From Streptomyces sp. MH60 (lineage in GTDB: Bacteria > Actinomycetota > Actinomycetes > Streptomycetales > Streptomycetaceae): a DNA stretch of 64,000 bases. The notes below the pieces were generated by a model that saw only the letters and a program-made list of their open reading frames with translations, ran no database searches and was not told the DNA's origin. The stretch spans positions 1 through 64,000 of the forward strand of contig NZ_MULI01000008.1 in assembly GCF_002939385.1 (NCBI RefSeq), given 5' to 3'. Shown here piece by piece: positions 55,665-63,477 of this stretch. A program made the translations under genes and the position numbers. Position 1 is the first letter of the stretch. Every line of letters starts with the position of its first letter.

Positions 55665-57907
55665 TGGCGACGCCTCCGCCGCCCTCTGGGGACGGCAGCG
55701 CACCGCAGGGGCTCACGGGCTCCCTGCAGCGGCTGGTCATGCAGCTGCAGGCGCTCATGCACCAGAACCAGAGCCAGCAGAACCTGCCGTCGAGCGCGGC
55801 GACCGCGTTGCGTCAGGCCCGCCAGAACATCCTGAGCCCGCAGGCGCTCCTGGGCGGTCAGGTGCCGCCTGCGGTGGCCCCGACCGGGCAGTGGCTGCAG
55901 CAGCAGGCGGCGTCCTTCCTGAGCCAGGTCATCCTCGGCCAGCCCCAGCACCGGAGCGGCAACCCCGCTGGCCAGCCTCCGGCGCCGTCCGGGCCGACCT
56001 CTCCAGCCCCCGCGCCGGGTCCTCCGGCTGTTCCGCCGCCCGTTCCCGGCATGCCGTATCCGTACCCGTACGGCATGCCCTATGGCTCTCCCTACGGCAC
56101 CCCGTACGGGCCCACGCCGTACAACGGTCCCCAGCCCGGCCCGTACCCGGGGCCGATCGTCGCGCCCTCGCACCCTGGCGGAGGCGGAGGTGGCTCATCG
56201 ACCGGCGCGGGGTCCTGGACGCGGGCCATGCTGCCCGCCGTCGGCAGGCTGGCGTTCGGTCCGTGGGGCGCTGTGGCGGGCACCGCGCTGTCGGCCGCGA
56301 CCCAGATCCCGGCCGAGATCCGTTCCCAGCGCGATAAGAACGCCTACTACCAGTCCATCGAGGGCGGCTCGAACGTTGACGGCTTCGCCGAGCGGGCTCA
56401 CGAGGAGCTGTACCGCTGGTCGACGCCGATGGTGTTCTCGTCGGAGGAGGCCCGGAAGGCGTTCAAGGGCGTGACCAAGCTGGGCTACAACTCCAAGGTC
56501 GAGGACGGCATCGGCCGCCAGGACGCGCTGAACTTCCTGTACCACGGCAAGACCCGGCGCGGGCAGACTGTGGACGAGGGCCTGCAGCAGCTCCAGGTCA
56601 ACTCGAAGAACGCCCTGGGCAGCCTCAACGACCTCAACGACGCCCTGAACGCAGTCTCCGACAGCGCGGGCAAGGCCGGGATCAACGCTCAGATGCAGCG
56701 CGCCGAGTTCACCCAGCTCATGAACACGGCCATCAAGAACGGCTACGGCTCCTCCGCGACCGACGTGGCCTCGGCCGAGCAGCAGATCAAGATCGGGTAC
56801 GGGCGGTCGTTCCAGGACGTGGATGTCTCCCAGCGTCTGGGCCTGAACCGGGCCTATATGGCCTCCTCCACGACCGGCATGAGCGTGTCCGACTACCTGA
56901 CGGCCGGGGTGACGGGGAAGCTCGCGGCCGACGCGAAGCTGGACCAGACGATCGCCCGGACCGTGCTGAAGGCGGGCGTCGAGGCGTGGATCAAGGAGGA
57001 GATCTCCAAGGCGGGCGGCGCGGGCAACCTCTCCGAGGACGTTGTCCAGCAGATCGCCGAGGAGATGATCCGGAAGTTCTACCCGAACGACTCTCCGGCG
57101 CTCGCGCAGGCCGTCGCGACGCTCTCCGGTCTCCCGGACCTGGGCAGCGACCCGGTGAAGGCGGCCATGTGGCTGGTGCAGCAGTACAACGAGAAGGGCG
57201 CCGCCGCACAGTCGGAGAAGACGTCGGCCGAGGACAAGAAGAAGCAGAAGGAGACCAGCAAGAAGAACCAGGTCGCCACCGGCGTCGGCGAGCTGATGCG
57301 GGCGCCGCAGAACGACCGGGGGCCGGGCGCTGGCAAGAACGCGCTCGGCGGCGACCTGGACCGCGAGCACGAGGGCGGCTTCCTCGGCTTCGGCGGCCAC
57401 AACTCCGACGCCTACAACGCCTACCAGGCCTGGCACGACAAGAAGGGTGGCCAGGAGGACCCGGTCATCTACCACCTGCTGAACAAGATCAAGGGCGACA
57501 ACGACTCGAAGGTCGCTGTGTCGACAAAGGACGGCAAGAAGGTCATCCCGCTGGCCGACGCGATCAAGCGACACCGCAACGAGCTGGCGTCCGGCAAGGC
57601 CGTCGTCGTCGAGGGCGACCAGGCGGGCAAGACCGTCGAGGAGATCGTCGGTAAGGACAAGGTCGACCCGCTGCGGGACTTCTCCAAGGAGGCCAAGGCC
57701 ACGGAGAAGGAGGGCGAGTCGTACGCCCAGTGGGAGAAGAAGCACACCGAGAAGGACAAGAAGGGCCGGGAGAAGCTGGAGATCACGCTGTCGGCGGAGG
57801 CCCGGCGTCTGCTGACCGTCATGGACTCCACGGGTGTCAGCGGCTCGGCCGCGACCGCGCAGCCTCCGCTGAGCCCGTGGCCGTCGAACCCCAGCTACCA
57901 GGAGTAG
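55664..57907 (+). CDS. Tape measure protein
   Basis: A 747-residue protein; ATG 55664 overlaps the chaperone stop (TAATG) with GGGAG upstream. The N-terminal 90 residues are Gln-rich helix. Residues about 105-165 are Pro/Tyr/Gly-rich (YPYPYGMPYGSPYGTPYGP), and a hydrophobic Gly/Ala segment follows near 190-215 (GRLAFGPWGAVAGTALSAAT). The rest is mainly helical and charged with KKKQKET-type coils. Position immediately after the frameshifted chaperone is diagnostic. It sets tail length; 747 residues implies a fairly short tail if the usual length-per-residue relation holds. Confidence 0.8.
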   Translation: MATPPPPSGDGSAPQGLTGSLQRLVMQLQALMHQNQSQQNLPSSAATALRQARQNILSPQALLGGQVPPAVAPTGQWLQQQAASFLSQVILGQPQHRSGNPAGQPPAPSGPTSPAPAPGPPAVPPPVPGMPYPYPYGMPYGSPYGTPYGPTPYNGPQPGPYPGPIVAPSHPGGGGGGSSTGAGSWTRAMLPAVGRLAFGPWGAVAGTALSAATQIPAEIRSQRDKNAYYQSIEGGSNVDGFAERAHEELYRWSTPMVFSSEEARKAFKGVTKLGYNSKVEDGIGRQDALNFLYHGKTRRGQTVDEGLQQLQVNSKNALGSLNDLNDALNAVSDSAGKAGINAQMQRAEFTQLMNTAIKNGYGSSATDVASAEQQIKIGYGRSFQDVDVSQRLGLNRAYMASSTTGMSVSDYLTAGVTGKLAADAKLDQTIARTVLKAGVEAWIKEEISKAGGAGNLSEDVVQQIAEEMIRKFYPNDSPALAQAVATLSGLPDLGSDPVKAAMWLVQQYNEKGAAAQSEKTSAEDKKKQKETSKKNQVATGVGELMRAPQNDRGPGAGKNALGGDLDREHEGGFLGFGGHNSDAYNAYQAWHDKKGGQEDPVIYHLLNKIKGDNDSKVAVSTKDGKKVIPLADAIKRHRNELASGKAVVVEGDQAGKTVEEIVGKDKVDPLRDFSKEAKATEKEGESYAQWEKKHTEKDKKGREKLEITLSAEARRLLTVMDSTGVSGSAATAQPPLSPWPSNPSYQE

Positions 57908-57910
57908 GCC

Positions 57911-58564
57911 ATGGCGCTGGCATCCCTGGGCTTCGCCGGAGGCCCCCAGGTGACCTTCCGGATCAACCCCGACTCGATCGACTGGGGATTCGACATCCAC
58001 ACCACCGTCACGCAGACGGTCGGCGGCCGGGTCGTGCACGTCACCGGTGCGACCCTGCGCGACATCACGGTGGCCGGGCACCTCGGCGAGAACCGCAAGG
58101 CGGGACCGTCTCCCGACGGGAACACGGACCACGCCGGGGTCAGCTGGCGCCTGCACGAGGCGTTCGTCGCCAAGTGCCGGGCCATCATGGACTACCAGTC
58201 CAGGGACTCCCGGACCCTGGGGAAGATGCACGCCCCGGCCGTCTTCAACTACCCGCCGCACAACTGGCGCTGGAAGGTCTACCTGACCGAGGTCGCCGAC
58301 CTCGACGGCCAGGCCAGCATCGAGCACCGGACGGGCAAGTTCTCCCACGGCTACCGCATCCAGCTGTTCATCGTGCAGGCCGGAAGCGACTCGCTGGTCA
58401 AGGCGGGCTCGTCGAACAATGCGGTCGACGCCGCGCAGGAGAAGGCGATCTCCTCGTACATCGCCCGCATCAGCGAGGGCATCGGCTGGAAGCAGACCGA
58501 GTACAACGGCGGCCTCATCGACGGAAAGCCCGGCGAGGAGACCGACAAGGGGCAGGAGGAGTAG
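57911..58564 (+). CDS. Tail/baseplate protein
   Basis: A 217-residue protein; CAGGAG lies 8 bases before ATG 57911. Beta-rich (GGPQVTFRINPDSIDWGFDI, GGRVVHVTGATLRDITVAGH), then a helical end (DAAQEKAISSYIARISEGIG). The first gene after the tape measure in contractile phages is often a LysM-type or gp53-like baseplate protein; this fits by position and size, but no LysM repeat is clear. Confidence 0.62.
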   Translation: MALASLGFAGGPQVTFRINPDSIDWGFDIHTTVTQTVGGRVVHVTGATLRDITVAGHLGENRKAGPSPDGNTDHAGVSWRLHEAFVAKCRAIMDYQSRDSRTLGKMHAPAVFNYPPHNWRWKVYLTEVADLDGQASIEHRTGKFSHGYRIQLFIVQAGSDSLVKAGSSNNAVDAAQEKAISSYIARISEGIGWKQTEYNGGLIDGKPGEETDKGQEE

Positions 58565-58813
58565 ATGGCGAACCAGTGGGGCTCCGACGTACCCGTGTCC
58601 ATGCCGCAGCCGCTCCCAGGCGACCTGAAGGGCATCGTGGACATGGGCGGCTTCACCATGACCGTGGACGGCCTCTTCCCGGACCTGTCGGCCGCCGACC
58701 ACGAGCGGCTGGCCACGCCCACCTACGCGCCCTTCAACCCGCTGGACCGGCGCGTGGAGACCGTCCCCGACCCCGAGGAGGACGAGTCGTGGCAGACGGA
58801 CGCAAGGGCCTGA
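58565..58813 (+). CDS. Small baseplate-region protein
   Basis: An 82-residue protein, ATG 58565 directly after the previous stop with GAGGAG upstream. Acidic and Pro-rich (MPQPLPGDLKGIVDMGGFTM, then FNPLDRRVETVPDPEEDESW). No motif recognised. Overlaps the next gene by 25 bases. Confidence 0.58.
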   Translation: MANQWGSDVPVSMPQPLPGDLKGIVDMGGFTMTVDGLFPDLSAADHERLATPTYAPFNPLDRRVETVPDPEEDESWQTDARA

Positions 58814-59439
58814 ACTGCACCCTCACCTACCCCCGGGGCGGCGCCAACCAGGTCTTCCGGGCCCGGGTCGACGCCGTCGGCCACGGCATGGTGATGGTCG
58901 CCGACAGCTCCAGCGGCCGGAACTCCCGCGCCTACTACCCGCACCGCGCGACCCCGTCCCGCTTCTACCTGCGGGTCCTGCTCAAGGGGTACAGCGAGCG
59001 GAAGGCGTTCGCCGACTGGATGCAGCGCTACGCCGACTACGTCATGGACCCGGGCCTGCCCGCAGGAGACCGGTTCCCCGACATGCGAGTCCTGATCCCG
59101 GCGCGGAACTTCGACCGCGAGGGCGTGCCGCTGACGGGCTTCGAGTGGGGCGACCAGATCGGCGCGATGCTCTGGACGCCGACCATCACCTTCGAGACCA
59201 CCCGCGAGCCGCAGGACACCGAGAAGTGGGCCGCCAGCTCGTTCGTGGCGGCCGAGGACCCCGACATGAAGTACTTCTGGCCGATGGGCACCCAGCTCGG
59301 CGGCAACGCGGTGCCCTCCGGGAACTACCAGAACATCATCGATGGCAGCGACGGCGGCTCCGACCCGGGCCAGACACCGCCGAACATCGGGATGAACGAG
59401 GGCACCCTGCCGAGCGAGCGGTACGACTACGGGGAATGA
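58789..59439 (+). CDS. Tail/baseplate protein
   Basis: A 216-residue protein; GTG 58789 with GAGGAG upstream, inside the end of the preceding gene. Beta-rich with SRFYLRVLLKGYSERKAFAD, DRFPDMRVLIPARNFDREGV and DQIGAMLWTPTITFETTREP, the last two typical of conserved tail-core proteins. The C-terminus is Gly/Asp-rich. Probably part of the baseplate between tape measure and hub. A hairpin follows. Confidence 0.6.
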   Translation: MADGRKGLNCTLTYPRGGANQVFRARVDAVGHGMVMVADSSSGRNSRAYYPHRATPSRFYLRVLLKGYSERKAFADWMQRYADYVMDPGLPAGDRFPDMRVLIPARNFDREGVPLTGFEWGDQIGAMLWTPTITFETTREPQDTEKWAASSFVAAEDPDMKYFWPMGTQLGGNAVPSGNYQNIIDGSDGGSDPGQTPPNIGMNEGTLPSERYDYGE

Positions 59440-59441
59440 GC

Positions 59442-59485
59442 GAAGCCGCCCCCTGAGTCTCTGGCCGGAGCGCGGGAGCGGCTTC
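59442..59485 (+). terminator. Hairpin terminator
   Basis: GAAGCCGC (59442-59449) pairs with GCGGCTTC (59478-59485), followed by TCTTCC. Confidence 0.6.
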
Positions 59486-59645
59486 TCTTCCAACAACGCG
59501 ACCAGCTGGGCCGGTCCTGGGGGCAAGGCTACGGGGTCTCGTACTGGTCTGTCAGCAGAATGACGCGGGGCCAGGCTCCCGGTCTGCCCCGGGTCACCTG
59601 GCCCCACTTGCAGCCGCCCACGGCAGCTGCCTCTGCTCTCATGGT

Positions 59646-59684
59646 AGCGGCCCGCCCTACGTTCTTCGGCACGGGCGGGCCGCT
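59646..59684 (+). terminator. Hairpin terminator
   Basis: AGCGGCCCGCCC (59646-59657) pairs perfectly with GGGCGGGCCGCT (59673-59684). Confidence 0.65.
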
Positions 59685-59741
59685 CAGCCGGACGAAGGCC
59701 GACTCCCAACGACGGGAAGCGCCCTCAGCGTAGCGGGGCTC

Positions 59742-59776
59742 GTGTCTCCTCGTCCGCCATTCGCCCCAAGGGGCGG
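59742..59776 (+). promoter_or_regulatory. Late promoter-like element 17
   Basis: GTGTCT (59742-59747, one mismatch to CTGTCT), 20-base spacer, AAGGGGCGG (59768-59776). It lies at the start of the hub gene. Confidence 0.55.
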
Positions 59777-59778
59777 AG

Positions 59779-62259
59779 GTGGTCCTGATTCCGAACTTCG
59801 TGAGTGCGCCGGGCGTGAAGGTCTACATCGCGACGGAGAAGCACGGGATCATCGACGTCTCCGACGACCTGGTCGACGGTGAGCTGGTCCGTCGCTCCGA
59901 CGGCGTCTCCACGTTCCGGTTCGCCCTGCAGAACGCGCGCCGGAAGTACGACGGGGTGCTCACGCCGAACGACCGCATCAGCGTGCAGATGAAGCGGCTG
60001 AAGTGGGTCCAGGTCTTCACCGGCTACCTCAACAAAGTGCCGCTGGTGACCGCGTGGCCGCGCGTCGTCCACGTGACCGCCTCGTGCAGCCTCAAGCGCC
60101 TGCAGTACTGGTTCTGGGACTCTCACGCCGAGGCCTCGCAGGCCATGGTCCGCCAGGCCCTCTCGGACGCGGCCAAGGACAACACCATCTCCGACGGCGG
60201 CATGACCAACGTCGTCCTGACGATCCTGAAGAAGGTCGTCGGCTGGCCGGAGTCGAAGGTGCACATCGCCCGGATCCCCGGGAACTGGTACTCGGTCATC
60301 GAGGCCCTGGCCAAGCAGATCAACGCCGAGCTGGACGAGGCCGACGAGGTCGCGCGGACCCTCCTCGAATCGCTGGGCACCGCGTCCGTGGGAGCGGGGG
60401 GCGCCGACGCGTCCGCCCTGACGGGGACGTACGGCGGGTTCAACAGCTCCGAGCAGAAGTCGAACGCGGCGACGATCTACTCCGTCGGCAAGCAGCGCGG
60501 GGCGTCGACCCGGGACTGCATCATCGCGATCATGACGGCGATGCAGGAGTCCGGCCTGAACAACCTCACCCACGGCGACCGGGACTCCGTCGGCCTGTTC
60601 CAGCAGCGCCCGAGCCAGGGCTGGGGCACCCGGGAGCAGATCATGAACCCCGAGTACGCGGCGGGGAAGTTCTACGAGACACTCTTCAAGCTCAAGGGCC
60701 GCGACCGGCTGGAGATGTGGGAGGTCTGCCAGAAGGTCCAGCGCTCTGCCTTCCCCCGCGCGTACGAGAAGCATGAGAAGCCCGCGACCGCGATGGTCCG
60801 CGACCTGGAGAAGGGCGGCGGGTCGAAGGACGCCCTTGACTCGAAGCCGCAGGGCACCATCAGCGGTGTGGCCCTCGCGCAGCTCGCGGTGAACTTCTGC
60901 AAGAAGTACCCGTCGATCCCGTACACCCAGCAGTACGGCGGCACCCAGATGAGCATCCTGAAGGCCGAGCCGCCGCCCGGCCTGGACTGCTCCAGCTTCA
61001 TCCAGGCCATGTACCTGCGCGGGCTGGGGGCGCTGTACAACGTGCCGCGCGTCGCCTCCGCCCAGTACGCCTTCTGCAAAAAAATCTCGGTCAAGACGGC
61101 TCTGGACACGCCGGGCGCGCTCCTCTTCAAGGGCTCCAGCCCGAGCGGGATCCACCACGTCGAGATGAGCCTGGGCAACGGCAAGGACACGATCGGCGCG
61201 CACAGCAGGCGGGCCAACCCGAACGTCGGTGTCGGTCCGACCCTGCCTGCCTCGTACTGGGACTACGGCGGCTTCCTGCCGCGCATCTCCTACACCACCG
61301 GCGCGGGCGGGGTCATCTTCGGGGAGAACGACGGCGGCACCGAGATCCCGGAGCCGACCGACCCGGGCGTCGAGCTGGTCACCGGCGCCGACGCGCCCGG
61401 CTACAACCCGGACGACCCCTTCGACAAGATGTTCGGCGACAACGCGTGGCTGCCGATCAGCACCGCCGAGAACGACCCGAACTACTTCATCGCGCAGGCC
61501 CTGGTCGGTCCGCGCGCGCTCCTCAACGACCAGCCGCTGCTGCCGTACCTGAAGAACCTCTTCAACTCGACGATGCGCTCGTTCTGCTCGGCCCCGAACG
61601 GCGACCTGATCGCCTGGTACCCGGACTACTACGGGATGTGGGGCACGGCCGCGAAGATGGTGATCGAGCCGATCGAGGTCCAGGACTTCGAGGTGTCCTG
61701 GAGCGACGACTACATGGTCACGCACCAGTTCGCCGTGACGGCACCGCTGGGCGGCAACCTCTTCGACCCGGCGACCGGCACGGTGCAGAGTTCCGTCGGC
61801 GAGAGCTACCTGGCCCAGGCCGCCATCCTCACCAGCGGTGTGGTGACGATCGACTTCCCGGGCGTGTGGAAGGCCCTCTTCGGGATGGACATGTCCGAGA
61901 AGGAGGCGGAGGAGTACGCGAACTGGATCAAGCAGCGGTTCGGCGCCCGGCCGGACTACCAGCAGCTGCCCGGCCTGGTCGGCCCGAAGGCCCAGTTCTT
62001 CTCCGCCATCTTCCTGTTCCTGCGCCAGTTCGCCTACCAGTACAGCGCGTCGATCCCGCTGACGTGGATGCCGGAGGTGTGGCCGGGGATGCTGCTGCAG
62101 TTCCCCGCCTTCAACTTCCAGGCGTACGTGACGACGGTGACGCACTCCTTCAAGTTCGGCGAGAGCGGCTACTTCAACACCTCGGTCCAGGTGGCCGCTC
62201 CGGCCCGGCTCACGGGCGGCAAGAAGCTCCTCGGCCTGCCGATGGCGGGAGGCAACTGA
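59779..62259 (+). CDS. Baseplate hub/tail lysin with lysozyme-like and NlpC/P60 domains
   Basis: Up to 826 residues. GTG 59779 overlaps GGAGG; CTG 59785, correctly spaced from it, is a possible unusual start. Residues 1-220 are a hub-like beta domain (DGVSTFRFALQNARRKYDGV). Residues about 225-350 are a transglycosylase-like domain with IMTAMQESGLNNLTHGDRDS (catalytic Glu) and GLFQQRPSQGWGT. Residues about 370-510 are NlpC/P60: LDCSSFIQAMYLRGLG (Cys), SGIHHVEMSLGNGKDTIGAH (His). The C-terminal 250 residues resemble a phage hub beta-domain. It should locally cut glycan and peptide bonds during injection. Confidence 0.85.
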   Translation: MVLIPNFVSAPGVKVYIATEKHGIIDVSDDLVDGELVRRSDGVSTFRFALQNARRKYDGVLTPNDRISVQMKRLKWVQVFTGYLNKVPLVTAWPRVVHVTASCSLKRLQYWFWDSHAEASQAMVRQALSDAAKDNTISDGGMTNVVLTILKKVVGWPESKVHIARIPGNWYSVIEALAKQINAELDEADEVARTLLESLGTASVGAGGADASALTGTYGGFNSSEQKSNAATIYSVGKQRGASTRDCIIAIMTAMQESGLNNLTHGDRDSVGLFQQRPSQGWGTREQIMNPEYAAGKFYETLFKLKGRDRLEMWEVCQKVQRSAFPRAYEKHEKPATAMVRDLEKGGGSKDALDSKPQGTISGVALAQLAVNFCKKYPSIPYTQQYGGTQMSILKAEPPPGLDCSSFIQAMYLRGLGALYNVPRVASAQYAFCKKISVKTALDTPGALLFKGSSPSGIHHVEMSLGNGKDTIGAHSRRANPNVGVGPTLPASYWDYGGFLPRISYTTGAGGVIFGENDGGTEIPEPTDPGVELVTGADAPGYNPDDPFDKMFGDNAWLPISTAENDPNYFIAQALVGPRALLNDQPLLPYLKNLFNSTMRSFCSAPNGDLIAWYPDYYGMWGTAAKMVIEPIEVQDFEVSWSDDYMVTHQFAVTAPLGGNLFDPATGTVQSSVGESYLAQAAILTSGVVTIDFPGVWKALFGMDMSEKEAEEYANWIKQRFGARPDYQQLPGLVGPKAQFFSAIFLFLRQFAYQYSASIPLTWMPEVWPGMLLQFPAFNFQAYVTTVTHSFKFGESGYFNTSVQVAAPARLTGGKKLLGLPMAGGN

Positions 62260-62507
62260 TGATGCCGATGCGCGGCCCCGGCAACGCGGCCTCCTACGGC
62301 CTGGGCTGGACCATCAAGCAGGTCAAGGTGAAGGAGATCCTCCCCGAGAAGCGGATGGCCATCTGCATCGACACCGAGGGCCAGTACCTGGAGGCCACCA
62401 CGGCCATCCACCGCACCGGCATCGAGCTGGAGGTCGGCCAGACCTGGGTCGTCGACCGGACCTACGGGGTCTGGTCCTTCGCCGCGAGGCTGGAGTTCGG
62501 GGCATAA
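62259..62507 (+). CDS. Small tail/baseplate protein
   Basis: An 82-residue protein whose ATG overlaps the hub stop (TGATGATG). Beta-rich (GWTIKQVKVKEILPEKRMAI, ELEVGQTWVVDRTYGVW), OB-fold-like; similar small proteins follow the hub in contractile tails. Last gene of the late block in this window. It converges on the ParB-like gene across the twin palindromes. Confidence 0.6.
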   Translation: MMPMRGPGNAASYGLGWTIKQVKVKEILPEKRMAICIDTEGQYLEATTAIHRTGIELEVGQTWVVDRTYGVWSFAARLEFGA

Positions 62508-62524
62508 GGAGGGGCGGCCGAATT

Positions 62525-62544
62525 CTGTGACATGCATGTCACAG
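62525..62544. repeat. Palindrome copy 1 (candidate partition site)
   Basis: CTGTGACATGCATGTCACAG, a perfect 20-bp palindrome. It lies between GGGGCGG (62511-62517) and CCGCCCC (62552-62558), which could form an outer stem. Confidence 0.7.
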
Positions 62545-62561
62545 TTTCCGACCGCCCCAGA

Positions 62562-62583
62562 TCTGTGACATGCATGTCACAGA
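62562..62583. repeat. Palindrome copy 2 (candidate partition site)
   Basis: The same 20-bp palindrome (62563-62582), extended by one pair (T...A) to 22 bp. Centre-to-centre distance to copy 1 is 38 bp. It ends 6 bases before the stop of the ParB-like gene. Confidence 0.7.
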
Positions 62584-62589
62584 ATCAGG

Positions 62590-63477
62590 TCAGCCTCCGA
62601 GCAGCCCTTCGGCCTCGGCCACCCGCTTCTTCATCTCGTCCACGTACTCCTGCGCGGACTGCCGGTCGCCGACCTTCACCAGCTCCTTGAGCAGCCCCAA
62701 GTCGATCTTTCCTGCGGCGCGGGCCTCCCTGAGGCGTTCCGAGACGGGGCGCGGCTGGCGTCCTTCAATCGCCTTTGGCTCCTGAGCAGCGAGAGCAGTA
62801 GCGTCCATGAGGCGACGCAGGCTCTTCACGGCTCCCACGGTCACTGGCCCCTTGGCTGCCAACTCGACGTATTTCTCCCGCAGGAGGGCCGGGTCGTCCT
62901 TGCCCAGGGTGTAGAGCTGCTCCACGACCAGCTGGGCCAGAGGAGACTCAACAAGGCCTTCGAGTGCCGAGTAGACGACGTGATGCCGAATCGCGCGGTA
63001 GTAGATGTGCCGCTCGAACCCGATGGACTTGGCGAACTTCTCGACGGACTTGTGACCGCCCGCCTTGTAGCTCCCCTTCTTCTGGACCTCGGAGAACCAG
63101 CGCCCCGTGATGATCCAGTAGTTGGCCTCCAGCCGGGCAAACCTGTCTCCGGCTGCCTCACCGACCTTGCGGATCTGACGTTCCGCATAGGCAAGGTGCT
63201 GAAGGTCACTGATGTCCTTCGGCGCCGGAACGTACGTGAAGGGGTCCTCCGGCTCGGGATCGTGCACGATACCTTCGATCGGCGCCGGAGCAGCCGGGTT
63301 GGGCACCTGGGGCTCCTCGGCCGTGGCACCTGTTCCGGCGGTTTCGGAAGGCGCCTCTTCTCCACGCCGGGCGACCGGCTTTCCTGCGGCTCTGCGGGCG
63401 GCTGCGGCCTGGGCTCCCCGGCCGCCGAACTTGGCTGCGGCGGGACTCTTCCCGCCGCTCTTGGCTGCGGTACTCAC
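62590..63477 (-). CDS. Putative ParB-like partition partner
   Basis: A 295-residue protein; GTG 63477 overlaps the stop of the ParA-like gene (GTGA). The N-terminal 95 residues are Ala/Lys/Arg/Pro-rich and disordered-looking. Residues about 105-230 are helical with an HTH-like unit (SVEKFAKSIGFERHIYYRAI, then HHVVYSALEGL). The C-terminal part is charged helix (LGLLKELVKVGDRQSAQEYV). The classical ParB GERR box is not seen, so this is not a chromosomal-type CTPase ParB; a plasmid-type adaptor that binds a centromere is more likely. Twin palindromes lie directly downstream. Confidence 0.6.
   Translation of the reverse strand: MSTAAKSGGKSPAAAKFGGRGAQAAAARRAAGKPVARRGEEAPSETAGTGATAEEPQVPNPAAPAPIEGIVHDPEPEDPFTYVPAPKDISDLQHLAYAERQIRKVGEAAGDRFARLEANYWIITGRWFSEVQKKGSYKAGGHKSVEKFAKSIGFERHIYYRAIRHHVVYSALEGLVESPLAQLVVEQLYTLGKDDPALLREKYVELAAKGPVTVGAVKSLRRLMDATALAAQEPKAIEGRQPRPVSERLREARAAGKIDLGLLKELVKVGDRQSAQEYVDEMKKRVAEAEGLLGG

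Larger units (their letters stand above)
59440..59778. other. 339-bp non-coding region
   Basis: Holds hairpins at 59442-59485, 59567-59605 (GGGGCCAGG/CCTGGCCCC) and 59646-59684, and late promoter-like element 17. A 37-codon minus-strand frame (59529-59642) has no ribosome site and is not called. Confidence 0.5.

Noticed and set aside
59529-59642. 37-codon minus-strand frame in the gap before the hub gene
   Set aside because: The translation looks partly protein-like, but there is no ribosome binding site and the region is dominated by overlapping hairpins.
658-59684. Recurrent hairpins as a CRISPR array or tRNA genes
   Set aside because: The hairpins differ in sequence and spacing and lie at gene ends; no direct-repeat/spacer pattern and no cloverleaf with T-loop GTTC and CCA-type acceptor was seen.
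62525-62583. TGTGA...TCACA palindromes as CRP-type operators
   Set aside because: The half-sites are separated by 8 rather than 6 bases and the sites lie between convergent genes, not at a promoter; a par-associated function fits better.
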